Origin: a virus
DNA: 22,011 nt
Virus record (IMG/VR): IMGVR_UViG_3300035698_020616
Location: 1-22,011 of that record
Reading direction: 5' to 3' (one strand)
Positions 6,468-13,682 of this stretch are shown piece after piece. A program made the translations under genes and the position numbers. The number at the start of each line of letters is the position of its first letter. The stretch's first letter is position 1. A model generated the notes under the pieces. It saw nothing but the letters and a program-made list of their open reading frames with translations, searched no databases and was not told where the DNA came from.

Positions 6468-9068
6468 CTAGAAAGTTATTCGTCCCCCTTCTTTTGACCA
6501 CAGAATCATTCCATTTAGAACGAAGGGTACTCGTGCGACTGCGATATCATTCATTTGATCGTCATTATAGGCAATTTCTACGGATACGAATTGACCAAAC
6601 GTTGAGGTGTAAAATCTATTCCAGTAAACATCTAAGGATTGGTTTTGAAATAAAGGGTTCTGCTGAGTATTCATCTCTGTTTGGCCGACTAAAAGGTCAC
6701 CCTCTTCTGCTGTCGCCGAATTCGCATAGATTTTGATTGTAACAACCCCTGTTCCCGTGACATCAGTTAAAAAGTCTATGTAGGTTAATTTTATCTGTTT
6801 ACCATTGGGTAAATAAGGATTGAAATCTTTTGTAAGTATCTTTATCTGAGGTACTAATGCAGCTTTTCCTAAACCGATATAGGTTCCCGTCCCTACAGCT
6901 GGAGTGTAGGAAAAATTAGATATATAACTTTTAGATGTTGTATCCCATTTGACTATCTCTATGTTGTCAGGGTCGTAGGTTCCGCCACTCACTATAGGTC
7001 TTACAAAATATGTTTTTTCATTTAGATCGGTGGTGACGTCTGTAGAATCTGAGGTGTCTATGAAATCTAGATCTGTAACATAAATGATGTCCCCAAAACT
7101 TAGATTATGATTGACGATTTTTAATCTTGGCGGCGTAACTGTTCTATCTACTCCTGTGATGGCTAAAGAATAATCATCTATGCTGTCGCATCCATATTTA
7201 TGGATAAACCCTTCTTGATTTCCTGAAACTGTAAAAGGAAATTGTTTGACTTGTTCGGGATCATCCCAGCTTACTTCGTCATTCCAGAAAACATCTGTTG
7301 AATCCCATGTGATTCCTGTGATGTCTTCATATACTCCAAATGCTGTAACCGAACTTCTGAATATCGAAAAGGTGTTATTTCGGTAGTTATATAGGAGGAC
7401 TTCATTAGGATATTTCTGTGCATTATCTGTGTTTGTAGCATTGTTGTAACACCAATAGACCACTTCTTTTTGGAAATCTCTGATCCCATGGACTCTTTGC
7501 TTTCCCTGATTGTCGTTTCTAAAAGCAAACACTTGGTCAGGTATCTTAAGATCAATGCGATCCACTGATTGTGAAGTCGCCGCGACTATAGCTCTGTTGC
7601 CAACACCTAATACACCATCATCAAAAAGAATTGAGGAGAACTGGCTTTCACTTCCAAAGTCTGAAGATATCCTTTCCCAGATAAAGGGGAGCCCGTAATC
7701 ACCCACATAACGCAATTGCCATGTGGTTTTCTCAAAAAATACAATCAATGTGCTTTTGAAGAATATAGCTGAAATAATCTCTTCATTGGTAGGGGCATCG
7801 ATGAACCCCCCTTTACCAAAGGTATTACTAACCCAAGCTCCTGTTTGAGTGGGATCTCCTACTTGAGAGAAACGTAAACGATTGTAATATTTCTTTGCTG
7901 CCCCTTGAGTCGCACCCTCAAAAGTATTGAAAGCTAAAAGCCTTCCATAATAAGGTATTAGAACCCTAGCAGAGAAGAGAAAGGATGTTTCATACTGATA
8001 ATTCACCATCACAGTGGCGTCTGCTGTCATAGCTGGAGTAATCGTTAATGTGATAGCCCCAGTGGCATAATCTATGGTTCCTGAGTTCGTATTTGCCGAT
8101 CCTTTTAAGGTTCCATCTTTTGCTGGATCTGTGAAAATGACATCAGGATTTGTCCCATTATTACTGACTGTGATCGTTACCGTTCCAGGGATTATGGGAG
8201 TATTAGATATGTTGCTAGGACCAAATAATGTCCAGGGAGTTGTTAAATTCCCAACACTCTCGTTGGTTACTAATGTTCCACCCACTGCAGGTGCAAAATC
8301 TGTCCATGTATTTCCATCCGTATAACGCATAGGGGAGAGTGGATCGTTATTAAAATTCGTAACGAAAAGGTATTTTACTGATTCGTCGGAGGCTCTATAG
8401 TTTGCTCCCCAAAAGAATTCGGAGTCGCTCCCATTCCATGTCTGAGCTGAGGTACCTAGAAATTCTGTATAATTGGTTCCATCAAAAATATAGGCATAGA
8501 TAGTATCAAAAATTATGGTGCTTTCGAAATTTATGTTTCCAGTTTCTCTTTGCATGATCCCCATACATGGGAGAGCCGGAAAATAAGCGTAGGTGATATT
8601 TATTGTTTCTAAGTTTGGGGGAGTCCCTGCACCATCCCATTCTATATGGACGTTTCCTGTTAGGTAATTTACAAATGTTCCCGGATCTATGTCGTAGGCT
8701 ATTCCACTTGTGCGTGTAAAGGTCCCATCTCCTTGATCTGTAAATACTGTGGTATTCCCTCCAAGAAGATCAACCGTTATAACCATGCCAGTCTGCAACT
8801 CTGCATTAGGTTCGTTAGCACGCAGGCTTGTAAGGATATCCGCTATATTATAGGTTCCCGTTCCGTCTGCTGCGGCTTGTAACTGATTAGTGAAAGTCCT
8901 TCGAAGTCTACCTAAAAACTTAATCCCATCCCTTTTTTTTACTCGGTCACGCCAAACATAAGCATTTAAAAGCTCTGGGAAAGCTTTCTCTGGAAGGAGA
9001 AAAGACTTCTTGTCTTTCTCCAATCCCATATCTGAACCAGCTATGTAAAAGGGTCGAGGGTTTGTCAT
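6468..9068 (-). CDS. Large tail hub/nozzle-like protein (DNA stabilisation type)
   Basis: The 866-aa product starts at ATG 9068, overlapping the upstream stop by one base (TGATG), with AGGA 8 nt ahead; a TTG at 9071 is the less likely start. The N-terminus (FLLPEKAFPELLNAYVWRDR, VKKRDGIKFLGRLRR) and the middle are typical of podovirus tail nozzle or P22 gp10-like stabilisation proteins. Examples are YYNRLRFSQVGDPTQTGAW, FFKSTLIVFFEKTTWQLRYV and EVVYWCYNN, which look like beta-propeller blades. Two Ig-like inserts occupy about 100-163 and 296-360 (GTIDYATGAITLTITPAM). A segment at about 636-732 resembles the E1-FCCH-like beta domain (LKIVNHNLSFGDIIYV). The C-terminus is a beta jelly-roll-like stretch. 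The inferred role is to close the portal channel after packaging and form the distal tail. Family assignment rests on motif resemblance. Confidence 0.65.
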   Translation of the reverse strand: MTNPRPFYIAGSDMGLEKDKKSFLLPEKAFPELLNAYVWRDRVKKRDGIKFLGRLRRTFTNQLQAAADGTGTYNIADILTSLRANEPNAELQTGMVITVDLLGGNTTVFTDQGDGTFTRTSGIAYDIDPGTFVNYLTGNVHIEWDGAGTPPNLETINITYAYFPALPCMGIMQRETGNINFESTIIFDTIYAYIFDGTNYTEFLGTSAQTWNGSDSEFFWGANYRASDESVKYLFVTNFNNDPLSPMRYTDGNTWTDFAPAVGGTLVTNESVGNLTTPWTLFGPSNISNTPIIPGTVTITVSNNGTNPDVIFTDPAKDGTLKGSANTNSGTIDYATGAITLTITPAMTADATVMVNYQYETSFLFSARVLIPYYGRLLAFNTFEGATQGAAKKYYNRLRFSQVGDPTQTGAWVSNTFGKGGFIDAPTNEEIISAIFFKSTLIVFFEKTTWQLRYVGDYGLPFIWERISSDFGSESQFSSILFDDGVLGVGNRAIVAATSQSVDRIDLKIPDQVFAFRNDNQGKQRVHGIRDFQKEVVYWCYNNATNTDNAQKYPNEVLLYNYRNNTFSIFRSSVTAFGVYEDITGITWDSTDVFWNDEVSWDDPEQVKQFPFTVSGNQEGFIHKYGCDSIDDYSLAITGVDRTVTPPRLKIVNHNLSFGDIIYVTDLDFIDTSDSTDVTTDLNEKTYFVRPIVSGGTYDPDNIEIVKWDTTSKSYISNFSYTPAVGTGTYIGLGKAALVPQIKILTKDFNPYLPNGKQIKLTYIDFLTDVTGTGVVTIKIYANSATAEEGDLLVGQTEMNTQQNPLFQNQSLDVYWNRFYTSTFGQFVSVEIAYNDDQMNDIAVARVPFVLNGMILWSKEGGRITF

Positions 9069-9703
9069 CAAGCAAATCCTATTCCTAAACCAAAAAATAC
9101 AACTTTATACGTCTGACTATCTCCTAGTCTTCTCACATCAAAACCCGTTGTTGCTATAGTAGATTGTTGTATAAAGAAATCTTGTGGTGAATTTACAGTG
9201 GTATCATTTCTTTGAGGTGAAAACCATTGAGTCAAAATTGTTTGAAATTCATATTGATAACGGCATTTTAATGGGTTTGAACTTGCTACCGCTTGTTGTT
9301 CTCCCCATTGTAGTATCAATCCTCCTGGTAAAAATGTCCACCCCCCAGTGGAGTCCACTGAATCAGCAGTATAATTCGTATCTACTCCAAACGTAGCTTG
9401 ATTAGCTTGTTTTACAGTGGTCATCTGATACTCTTTTCCACTGCTTTCGCCTCTGAAGAAAAGGTTGGCTTCTGCCGGTGTAACCCCTACTTTGGTATAC
9501 AATCCCCCTTCGTTCGATGCTGTAGCTGGCGCTGATCCTTGTTCTGGCATTTGAAGGAATTTATGTTTTCCTTCTCCTGAAGAATTAAAAGCTACGTGGT
9601 TAACGGCTTCAACTATAGCAATCTCTTTAAAGTTCTCATTAATTCTTGCTCTTGTTCCGCCTAGTGTCTCACCAGACTGGGGGATATCATTGGAATATGT
9701 CAT
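9068..9703 (-). CDS. Tail fibre or collar-like protein
   Basis: The 211-aa product starts MTYSNDIPQSGETLGGTRAR, continuing INENFKEIAIVEAVNHVAFN, which resembles the attachment end of many phage fibres (short motif with R-x-R-I-N-x-N-F). The middle (EGGLYTKVGVTPAEANLFFR) is beta-rich. The C-terminal part has TGGWTFLPGGLILQWGEQ, the GG(L/F)xxQWG element found in tip domains of tail fibres, then strands ending VVFFGLGIGFA. AAGGAG lies 7 nt before the start. It is coupled to the nozzle candidate by TGATG, which fits a fibre or spike attached to the tail hub. Its short length for a fibre suggests an adaptor or short spike. Confidence 0.65.
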   Translation of the reverse strand: MTYSNDIPQSGETLGGTRARINENFKEIAIVEAVNHVAFNSSGEGKHKFLQMPEQGSAPATASNEGGLYTKVGVTPAEANLFFRGESSGKEYQMTTVKQANQATFGVDTNYTADSVDSTGGWTFLPGGLILQWGEQQAVASSNPLKCRYQYEFQTILTQWFSPQRNDTTVNSPQDFFIQQSTIATTGFDVRRLGDSQTYKVVFFGLGIGFA

Positions 9704-9718
9704 GTAATCTCCTTATAC

Positions 9719-10360
9719 TTAAACACTTATGTGACCCCACAATCTTCCACTTTTTATGTGATAAACATGAGATACAGATATATTAAAGTCTGTTGCAATC
9801 TGCTTTGCAGCAATGTTTTCTTTTAATTTAGTTTTGATGTTTTTAACGATTCCATTGTTTAATTTGGCTAAATGATGTTTTTCCCCAGATTTCCCTGGAT
9901 GGTTATATTTTCTTCCAAATTGTAGTTTTTCAAAGTGTTCTTTTGAAATTTTTCTACCCTTTAGATCAAACTTTCTCCCTTTTTCTATCATATCCTGAAT
10001 ATTTTCTTTTTGAGTACCTTCCCATAGATGATCAGGGTTTATACATAATCTAACATCACAAGTATGGCAAACATGCTTGCCTTTGGGTATATCTCCTTTA
10101 AATGCTAAATATGAAGCTCTATGTGCAGATATGGTTTTTCCTTTGTTATTTAGTTTTCCATAGCCATTTTTTCCAGCTGGACCTTTCCAAATCCAACATC
10201 CATCTTGCACTTTTTCTATTCTTTGTAAAACCATATCTTTTAAACTCGTATGCCTAAATTCTTGCATACATTCAAGTGAACAATATTTCTTTCTACCTTG
10301 TGTGTAATCATAAGCTTTAAATTCTTTTTTGCAATTTTTGCATTTCAATAAGTATGTCAT
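9719..10360 (-). CDS. HNH homing-type endonuclease with zinc finger and C-terminal HTH
   Basis: The 213-aa product has a treble-clef-like zinc motif at the start (C7, C10, C27, C31; CKNC...YCSLEC). The HNH core includes H80 (ISAHRASYLAFKGD) and GKHVCHTCDVRLCINPDHLW (94-113), with N108, H111 and N120. The C-terminal part (HHLAKLNNGIVKNIKTKL, then DFNISVSHVYHIKSGRLW) is a helix-turn-helix-like tail closely matching the one in the nuclease at 5762-6421. GGGAG provides the ribosome binding site. The start codon falls inside one arm of a perfect inverted repeat (10353-10393). The gene is inserted between a tiny basic protein gene and a fibre gene within the late block. Site-specific DNA cleavage and self-spread are the family role; the target site is not known. 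Confidence 0.9.
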   Translation of the reverse strand: MTYLLKCKNCKKEFKAYDYTQGRKKYCSLECMQEFRHTSLKDMVLQRIEKVQDGCWIWKGPAGKNGYGKLNNKGKTISAHRASYLAFKGDIPKGKHVCHTCDVRLCINPDHLWEGTQKENIQDMIEKGRKFDLKGRKISKEHFEKLQFGRKYNHPGKSGEKHHLAKLNNGIVKNIKTKLKENIAAKQIATDFNISVSHVYHIKSGRLWGHISV

Positions 10361-10393
10361 AAAATTTCTCCCGTATGTGTATTTTATGACATA
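10353..10393 (-). promoter_or_regulatory. 13-bp inverted repeat covering the HNH start codon (translation-control hairpin)
   Basis: TATGTCATAAAAT at 10353-10365 and ATTTTATGACATA at 10381-10393 are perfect complements around a 15-nt loop. In minus-strand RNA the GGGAG ribosome binding site sits in the loop and the ATG (10360-10358) sits in the 3' arm of the stem. Folding would occlude the start codon. There is no U-run after it, so it is not a simple terminator. Confidence 0.6.
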
Positions 10394-10402
10394 TGTGGAT
10401 TT

Positions 10403-10546
10403 TTATCTACCTCTTTTTTTAGATTTTACTATGCCGGCTGAATTTAATGCAGCAGCTAGAGATTGTTTTTGAGAATACCCTGAGCCTTTCATCTCTTTTA
10501 TATTCTTACTGATAATTTTTTTTGATTTCCCTTTCTTTAACGGCAT
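10403..10546 (-). CDS. Tiny basic protein (DUF6496-like)
   Basis: The 47-aa frame begins MPLKKGKSKKIISKNIKEMK, followed by GSGYSQKQSLAAALNSAG and a basic tail ending KKRGR. AGAGG lies 4 nt before the ATG. The pattern (Lys-rich start, S..NIKEM, G(Y)xQKQ(A/S)xAxAL..AG) is that of the small DUF6496-type proteins common in phage structural regions. Their function is not established. A DNA-associated or minor virion role would fit the charge but is a guess. It follows another tiny basic gene by 14 nt and precedes the HNH gene. Confidence 0.7.
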   Translation of the reverse strand: MPLKKGKSKKIISKNIKEMKGSGYSQKQSLAAALNSAGIVKSKKRGR

Positions 10547-10560
10547 AGAACCTCTTCACA

Positions 10561-10737
10561 TTATTTTTTCTTCATCTTAGGCTTATCCATAGTCCCGACG
10601 GAAGAATAGGCTTTCTTACCCATAGATTTCTCCATACCCTTTGACTCTGACCTGCGTGATTTCATAGACTGTTTCTTCTTGCCATTCTTAGCCCCTAAGG
10701 ACTCATCCATTTTGCTGTTATAGCCTTGTTTTTTCAT
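10561..10737 (-). CDS. Tiny Lys/Ser/Met-rich basic protein, unknown
   Basis: The 58-aa frame begins MKKQGYNSKMDESLGAKNGK and ends DKPKMKKK, with many Lys, Ser, Met and Gly and no predicted hydrophobic core. AAGGA lies about 9 nt ahead of the ATG. It begins 15 nt after the adaptor gene and is followed at 14 nt by another tiny basic gene, so all are likely on one transcript. The composition suggests a disordered nucleic-acid- or capsid-associated peptide. No family is recognised. It has a loose resemblance in style to the 61-aa protein at 16240-16425. Confidence 0.65.
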   Translation of the reverse strand: MKKQGYNSKMDESLGAKNGKKKQSMKSRRSESKGMEKSMGKKAYSSVGTMDKPKMKKK

Positions 10738-10752
10738 AATCTGTTTCCTTTT

Positions 10753-11832
10753 TTAACCATTATTTCCACCCCATCCACCAAATCCTCCGCCCATACCATT
10801 GAGTTGGCTAGAATAGATCGTTCCGATGCGTTGTTTTCCAAGTTCTGCGTATGTCCTAGTCTCATTGAGTGCATAGCGTTCATTAAGCATTTTGTCCATC
10901 ATCATAATACCGTCAAGATCCTGTCGATCCTCGAAGATCTTCTTCGCTGCTCCTGCTGCTAATGTCTCCCACCACTCGAGAAGCTCTGGGATCCCTGTTG
11001 TAGTTGGCGAGTCTGGATTTACACTTCCTAGGAGGATTTGAGAAGGTCTCCTATAGGCTACGATCTCAACAGTATAAGCCCTGTCTGGTACTGGGCGAAG
11101 TGTGATCTGGTTCTGGAAAAACAGAACTGCTTGGGGAATCGCATTGTTTGATGGGTTGTAGCTGATGTTTATTTCAGTTCCTGAGGGTACTGCAGTTGAG
11201 AAAATGAGACCTGCTATCACTCCTGTTGTGTAATTGATAGTACCCCCAGCTAAAACATCTCCTATTAAATTTCCGTTACCATCATCAGTAACATGCAAAG
11301 ATCCATTTGCCACATTTGCACTAATGAGGATATTCTGGATTCTGGACGGGTTTGGCTCATTGAAAGTTGTAGGGTATGAACCTGTTGCAAATGTCGCTGT
11401 TACCGTCTCATTTGTTTCTACTAATGGGTTATTGTTAATACTCGCTTGGATAGGTATCGATTTTAACGTGCCCGCATAAGGCCCGGTTGTTCCATCTCCT
11501 GTATCAAACGTCTCTTTGTTTTGCCAGTTGAAAAACAGGTTAAAGAATGGCCATAAACTATAGTAGAGAGGGACTAAGCGCTTGTCGACATAGGCTGGGG
11601 ACTCAAGACTCTGATAATGCTCATAATCAAACTGATAAGTTCCTACGTTTTGGATGGTATTTAGAGTAAAGGTGTCTTTAAGTTGTAAGCTCCTGAACTC
11701 TGAGGGGAAGTCATAGAGGTAAAAGGAATTGATGTAATCTATGATAGTTGAATCGGTAAGCTGTAGAGAATTACCCGTACCCGTGAGCTTCCTCACTTTT
11801 ACCAGTATATCTGCTAATGTGGCTGTCGACAT
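10753..11832 (-). CDS. Head-tail adaptor / tail tubular A-like protein with Ig-like insert
   Basis: The 359-aa product has an N-terminal helical part (TLADILVKVRKLTGTGN, TIIDYINSFYLYDFPSEFR) and a C-terminal part (RAYTVEIVAYRRPSQILL, then PELLEWWETLAAGAAKKIF and EDRQDLDGIMMMDKMLNERY). These are hallmarks of podovirus tail tube/adaptor proteins that bind below the portal. Between them, about residues 118-226, is an Ig-like beta insert (LHVTDDGNGNLIGDV...GGTINYTTGVIAGLIF...EINISYN) that also appears in the 866-aa protein. The tail end is Gly/Trp-rich (GMGGGFGGWGGNNG). A strong AGGAGG is 6 nt before the start, which overlaps the upstream stop as TAATG. The adaptor role is inferred from the two flanking parts and from gene order. 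Confidence 0.65.
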   Translation of the reverse strand: MSTATLADILVKVRKLTGTGNSLQLTDSTIIDYINSFYLYDFPSEFRSLQLKDTFTLNTIQNVGTYQFDYEHYQSLESPAYVDKRLVPLYYSLWPFFNLFFNWQNKETFDTGDGTTGPYAGTLKSIPIQASINNNPLVETNETVTATFATGSYPTTFNEPNPSRIQNILISANVANGSLHVTDDGNGNLIGDVLAGGTINYTTGVIAGLIFSTAVPSGTEINISYNPSNNAIPQAVLFFQNQITLRPVPDRAYTVEIVAYRRPSQILLGSVNPDSPTTTGIPELLEWWETLAAGAAKKIFEDRQDLDGIMMMDKMLNERYALNETRTYAELGKQRIGTIYSSQLNGMGGGFGGWGGNNG

Positions 11833-12194
11833 TATGACCTCCTATTGTCAAAAGCTGCCTTTCTATTGATCTTCACAGGATTTGTGTTCGGTATTATGCT
11901 AGAACAACAAGGCACTGCAATTGGAGGAGTTGTCCCTGCAGAATCAAGTGAAGAATAATCAAAGGCATCCCAACTCGTCGTATCTATGTCTACAGTTATC
12001 GTATCACTTGTCAATGCTTGAACGATAGCCTTTTTTTGATTTAATTCTCGCATCCCAAACTCTCTTCTCACTCTAAAGGAAACTATTTCCCCTAGAGTAA
12101 AATCATGAGCTGCTGTGAAAGTCACAACTGCTTGCTGAGCATTGGTTATCGCATTGATGAAAGCCTTCTGCGGGTAAATTACATTTGTAACCAT
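11832..12194 (-). CDS. Small E1-FCCH-like beta-domain virion protein
   Basis: The 120-aa product is nearly one beta domain. AVVTFTAAHDFTLGEIVSFR, then GMRELNQKKAIVQAL, then TITVDIDTTSWDAFDY matches the phage domain usually labelled E1-FCCH-like. It closely parallels residues 193-313 of the 345-aa protein at 12633-13670 (AVVGMTVSHDFSIGEKVSFR, QVDLDTSGFSAF, AAFDNR), including the AAFDNR ending. It is therefore a truncated paralogue. Only a weak GAGGT is seen, about 13 nt ahead of the ATG. Probable capsid decoration or connector component; exact place unknown. Confidence 0.65.
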   Translation of the reverse strand: MVTNVIYPQKAFINAITNAQQAVVTFTAAHDFTLGEIVSFRVRREFGMRELNQKKAIVQALTSDTITVDIDTTSWDAFDYSSLDSAGTTPPIAVPCCSSIIPNTNPVKINRKAAFDNRRS

Positions 12195-12200
12195 GACAAG

Positions 12201-12581
12201 TTAGAACACCTCTACCGGGGTGAATCTTACTCGTGAGACAGTTTCAAAGGTAGACGGCAACCCTCTATGAGGTAACTCATTCCCTCGCTGCGCTCCATTA
12301 CTCATTCCAAAGTTTCTAACTTTCTTCTTGGTATTGTTCAGATGCTTTACCAAGCCTAAAGGCATTTCACAGGTCTCACCATGTACTAATTTGTAAGTGA
12401 CAAGTAGATCTTCTGGGAAGAATCGATAGTTAAATTCTAGAAAACCACCTTGTGCGTCGATGAATTCAAATGTCCCTTTGACCAATTTATTGTGCTCTTT
12501 TCTTAAAGCATCCATTTTATCTTTGGCTTTTACTGGGTCAATTTTTGTCTGATGACTTCTTCTTATATGTTTTATTTCCAT
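12201..12581 (-). CDS. Unknown protein of the head-completion region
   Basis: The 126-aa product begins with a basic helix (MEIKHIRRSHQTKIDPVKAK, then KMDALRKEHNKLVKGTFEF). It continues with a compact mixed part (YRFFPEDLLVTYKLVHGETC, MPLGLVKHLNNTKKKVRNFG) and an Arg-rich C-terminus (RVRFTPVEVF). I do not recognise the family. AAGGAG lies 6 nt before the start, directly after the hairpin at 12599-12623. Its position between two beta-domain capsid genes suggests a head completion or connector role, on context alone. Confidence 0.65.
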   Translation of the reverse strand: MEIKHIRRSHQTKIDPVKAKDKMDALRKEHNKLVKGTFEFIDAQGGFLEFNYRFFPEDLLVTYKLVHGETCEMPLGLVKHLNNTKKKVRNFGMSNGAQRGNELPHRGLPSTFETVSRVRFTPVEVF

Positions 12582-12598
12582 TTTTTTCTCCTTATTAA

Positions 12599-12623
12599 GA
12601 GAGAGGACAAAACGCCCTCTCTC
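12599..12623 (-). terminator. Intergenic hairpin after the decoration gene (attenuator candidate)
   Basis: GAGAGAGG (12599-12606) and CCTCTCTC (12616-12623) form a perfect 8-bp stem with a 9-nt loop. It sits between the stop of the 345-aa gene and the ribosome binding site of the next gene. The 3' flank in minus-strand RNA is UUAAUAAGGAG, not a clean U-run. It may therefore be a partial terminator, or an RNA-processing or stability element that keeps capsid transcripts more abundant than downstream ones. Confidence 0.5.
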
Positions 12624-12632
12624 ATTTATAAA

Positions 12633-13670
12633 CTACTCGGCTTTATGGTTGTTACTATAATAAGCAACCCAATCGTACACAGAACTAACGCTTGTGACAA
12701 CGTTAACTCCACATCTCATAACAAAGTTATTTCTGTTATCAAAAGCAGCTGTTACCGGTGATCCTGGAGGGTTAGCGCCAACCTCTGGCCCTGCTCCTGC
12801 TGGAAGTAACATTGCCGGACTAACACCTGCTGCATAAACAGCTGATGTAGGAGGCAAAAATGCTGAGAATCCTGATGTGTCAAGATCTACTTGAAGCGCT
12901 CTAACTGTCGCTCCACTTGCATCTGCTGTGTAAACGCCACTGGATATATTACCCACTGACAAAACAGTTGCTGTTAGATTGTTAGCCTCAGACATCCCGT
13001 AGGCTGTAGGAACTCTAAACGAGACCTTTTCACCGATTGAGAAGTCATGAGAAACTGTCATACCAACTACTGCGTTTACCGCTTGCGTAATACCAACATT
13101 ACCTTCAATAGGCATGATAAACCTATTGCGTGGGTAAAATTTGCCTGGCATTACCTGACGAACATTACCAGCCGTACCGAAAGCTGCAAAGTTCGTTGTA
13201 TCCAAGTTTAGAGATATGTTCGTATCTACTGATACCGCTGTAACTTCAATGTCATACGCTGTTGACTGAAGCTGGCCAGTGATATTATCTAAACGAACAA
13301 TACTTCCTACTTGAATGGAACCCGTGCTAGCCATAGTGACTACACCTGGATCTTCAAGCGAAATATTTGTCTGTGCCAATGCTGCAAACGTTGGAGGATT
13401 AGAACTATCAATAAAACGGAAACCATTGGTGGTTCCAGCTTCTGTTGATAAAATCCCTGACGTTACAGCTTGATCCATAGACTGGAATGCCTCTTCAGCC
13501 ATTCCTCTATAATGATAACTTTCAACTGAGGTTTCAGCTGTATCATCACCCCAAGCAGTTCTATTTCTTAGAACAAACTTGTCCGGTCTTCCCTGTGGCA
13601 ATTCTACATCTTTGAAAGCTGCTGCCGCCGCTGATGTAAAAGAACCACTATCTCTATAATTAAAAGTCAT
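12633..13670 (-). CDS. Capsid-associated protein with two E1-FCCH-like beta domains (decoration candidate)
   Basis: The 345-aa product follows the major capsid gene by 12 nt, with AAGGAG 7 nt before its ATG. The N-terminal 95 residues (MTFNYRDSGSFTSAAAAAFK, FRFIDSS) are a separate part. Two related beta domains follow, at about 103-180 (PGVVTMASTGSIQVGSIVRL, SLNLDTTNFAAF) and about 193-290 (AVVGMTVSHDFSIGEKVSFR, QVDLDTSGFSAF). The last 30 residues (RCGVNVVTSVSSVYDWVAYY) close the fold. Repeated beta domains beside the capsid gene fit a decoration or head-fibre protein. The family seen is structural; the exact role is inferred. A single-domain paralogue lies at 11832-12194. Confidence 0.65.
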   Translation of the reverse strand: MTFNYRDSGSFTSAAAAAFKDVELPQGRPDKFVLRNRTAWGDDTAETSVESYHYRGMAEEAFQSMDQAVTSGILSTEAGTTNGFRFIDSSNPPTFAALAQTNISLEDPGVVTMASTGSIQVGSIVRLDNITGQLQSTAYDIEVTAVSVDTNISLNLDTTNFAAFGTAGNVRQVMPGKFYPRNRFIMPIEGNVGITQAVNAVVGMTVSHDFSIGEKVSFRVPTAYGMSEANNLTATVLSVGNISSGVYTADASGATVRALQVDLDTSGFSAFLPPTSAVYAAGVSPAMLLPAGAGPEVGANPPGSPVTAAFDNRNNFVMRCGVNVVTSVSSVYDWVAYYSNNHKAE

Positions 13671-13682
13671 AGTAATTCTCCT

